From NCBI RefSeq assembly GCF_014700075.1, contig NZ_JACXBU010000001.1:558001-622000 (forward strand): a DNA stretch of 64,000 nucleotides, read 5' to 3'. The DNA comes from Pseudomonas sp. JM0905a (GTDB lineage Bacteria > Pseudomonadota > Gammaproteobacteria > Pseudomonadales > Pseudomonadaceae). Each line of letters begins with the position of its first letter. Position 1 is the first letter of the stretch. Below, piece after piece: positions 63,019-64,000 of the stretch. Below the pieces are notes generated by a model that saw nothing but the letters and a program-made list of their open reading frames with translations, was not told where the DNA came from and did not search any database. Both the position numbers and the translations under genes were made by a program.

Positions 63019-64000
63019 TTACCGCTCGACTAGCGCAATGCGCTTGTTGTACCAGTTCATCAGCAGGGAAATGCTGATGCTGATGGCCAGGTAGACGCTC
63101 ATGGTGATGGTGACCACCTCGATCGCCTGGCCGGTCTGGTTCAGCACCGTACCGGCGAACAGCGAGACCATGTCCGGGTAGCCGATGCCGGCTGCCAGGG
63201 ACGAGTTCTTGGTCAGGTTCAGGTACTGGCTGGTGAGCGGCGGGATGATCACGCGCAGGGCCTGCGGGATGATCACCAGACGCAGGGTCTTGGCGGCGGG
63301 CAGGCCGAGCGAGCGCGCGGCTTCGGTCTGGCCATGACTGACCGCCTGGATGCCGGAGCGCACGTTCTCGGCGATGAACGCCGCGGTGTACACGGTCAGC
63401 GCCAGGGTCAGGGCGATCAGTTCCGGAATCACCACCCAGCCGCCGCGGAAGTTGAAGCCTTGCAGCTCCGGAATGCTCCACTCGAACGGGCGGCCGAAGA
63501 CCAGCGCGACCAGGCCGGGAATCACCACCAGCAGCACGATCGAGGTGATCAGTACCGGGAAGCGCTGGCCGGTGGCTTCACGTTTGGCCTTGGCCCAGCG
63601 GGCGAGGGCGATGATCGCCAGCAGCACCAGTACCAGACTGACCAGAAAGGGCATGAAGCCGTCGGCAATGGTCGGGGCCGGCATGTACAGACCGCGGTTG
63701 TTGAGGAAGAAGTGCTCGCCGATGGCCAGGCTCTGGCGCGGCCCCGGCATGGGCAGCATCACCGCGAAGTACCAGAAGAAGATCTGCAGCAGCGGCGGGA
63801 TGTTGCGGAAGGTCTCGATATAGACGGTCGCCAGCTTGCGGATCAGCCAGTTCGGCGACAGCCGCGCCACGCCCAGGAGGAAGCCGAGGATGGTGGCGAA
63901 GAAGATGCCGATACCCGAGACCAGCAGGGTGTTGAGCAGACCGATGACGAAAACGCGGCCGTAGCTGTTGCTTTCGTTGTAATCGATCAGGTGTTGGGAA
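63019..64000 (-). CDS. aapQ: Polar amino-acid ABC transporter permease (AapQ), 5' end outside window
   Basis: The frame is open to the right edge: codons upstream of the internal GTG at 63870 read NTLLVSGIGIFFATILGFLL, the expected first helices of AapQ. The EAA loop is at ENVRSGIQAVSHGQTEAARS. The gene is thus truncated by the window, not in the genome. aapJ is expected further to the right. Confidence 0.92.
   Translation of the reverse strand, partial: SQHLIDYNESNSYGRVFVIGLLNTLLVSGIGIFFATILGFLLGVARLSPNWLIRKLATVYIETFRNIPPLLQIFFWYFAVMLPMPGPRQSLAIGEHFFLNNRGLYMPAPTIADGFMPFLVSLVLVLLAIIALARWAKAKREATGQRFPVLITSIVLLVVIPGLVALVFGRPFEWSIPELQGFNFRGGWVVIPELIALTLALTVYTAAFIAENVRSGIQAVSHGQTEAARSLGLPAAKTLRLVIIPQALRVIIPPLTSQYLNLTKNSSLAAGIGYPDMVSLFAGTVLNQTGQAIEVVTITMSVYLAISISISLLMNWYNKRIALVER

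Overview
The window is a high-GC chromosomal segment of a Pseudomonas species. The evidence is the neighbourhood bamB-der, leuA, xseA, guaBA, tadA, mltF and purL in the order familiar from the P. aeruginosa chromosome, a complete twelve-gene alginate operon headed by an AlgU-type promoter, and several families of pseudomonad REP-like intergenic palindromes. The alginate cluster sits next to yaaA, phoH and moaCDE, which I do not remember as the P. aeruginosa PAO1 arrangement, so a non-aeruginosa species is more likely. The species cannot be fixed by eye.

Layout. 1-5766 (+): end of a YfgM-like protein, bamB, der, a methionine/glutamine-type aminotransferase overlapping an omega-amidase, and an HxlR-type regulator. 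5948-11509 (-): leuA with a Leu/Arg-rich leader peptide upstream, a YbdG-like mechanosensitive channel, an M23 peptidase and xseA. 11609-25964 (mostly +): a cysteine-rich protein, guaB, guaA, a Tat-exported intradiol dioxygenase-like protein (-), a CumA-type multicopper oxidase, tadA, an aromatic amino-acid permease, mltF (-), purL and a small CDGSH-type protein.

26122-33623 is a 7.5-kb integrated element. It is bounded by a 21-bp direct repeat made of the first seven codons of a small NIF3/YqfO-like gene; the intact copy is at the right end. Inside are, left to right: integrase arm-site repeats, three 26-bp AT-rich tandem repeats, a ribbon-helix-helix-like small protein, an SF3-like helicase, two arrays of short direct repeats resembling replication iterons, a PutAbiC-like membrane protein (-), a Tn3-style three-part res site with its serine recombinase, about 1 kb with several long RNA hairpins, two small membrane proteins, a tyrosine integrase (-), and a second set of arm sites. 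No capsid, tail, packaging or conjugation genes are visible. It looks like a compact integrative, self-replicating, satellite-like or plasmid-like element with its own multimer-resolution system. It is the best candidate here for something undescribed.

33603-38565: the NIF3-like host gene, an AraC-type regulator, a DMT-family exporter, a cupin, a GNAT acetyltransferase, two small membrane proteins and a short-chain dehydrogenase. 38640-54968 (-): the alginate operon algD-alg8-alg44-algK-algE-algG-algX-algL-algI-algJ-algF-algA. It makes GDP-mannuronate (AlgA, AlgD), polymerises it under c-di-GMP control (Alg8, Alg44), acetylates, epimerises and trims the polymer in the periplasm (AlgI/J/F/X, AlgG, AlgL), and exports it (AlgK, AlgE). 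55811-64000: yaaA (-), phoH and moaCDE (+), an orphan amino-acid binding protein (+), and an aapQMP-type polar amino-acid ABC operon (-) that runs off the right edge.
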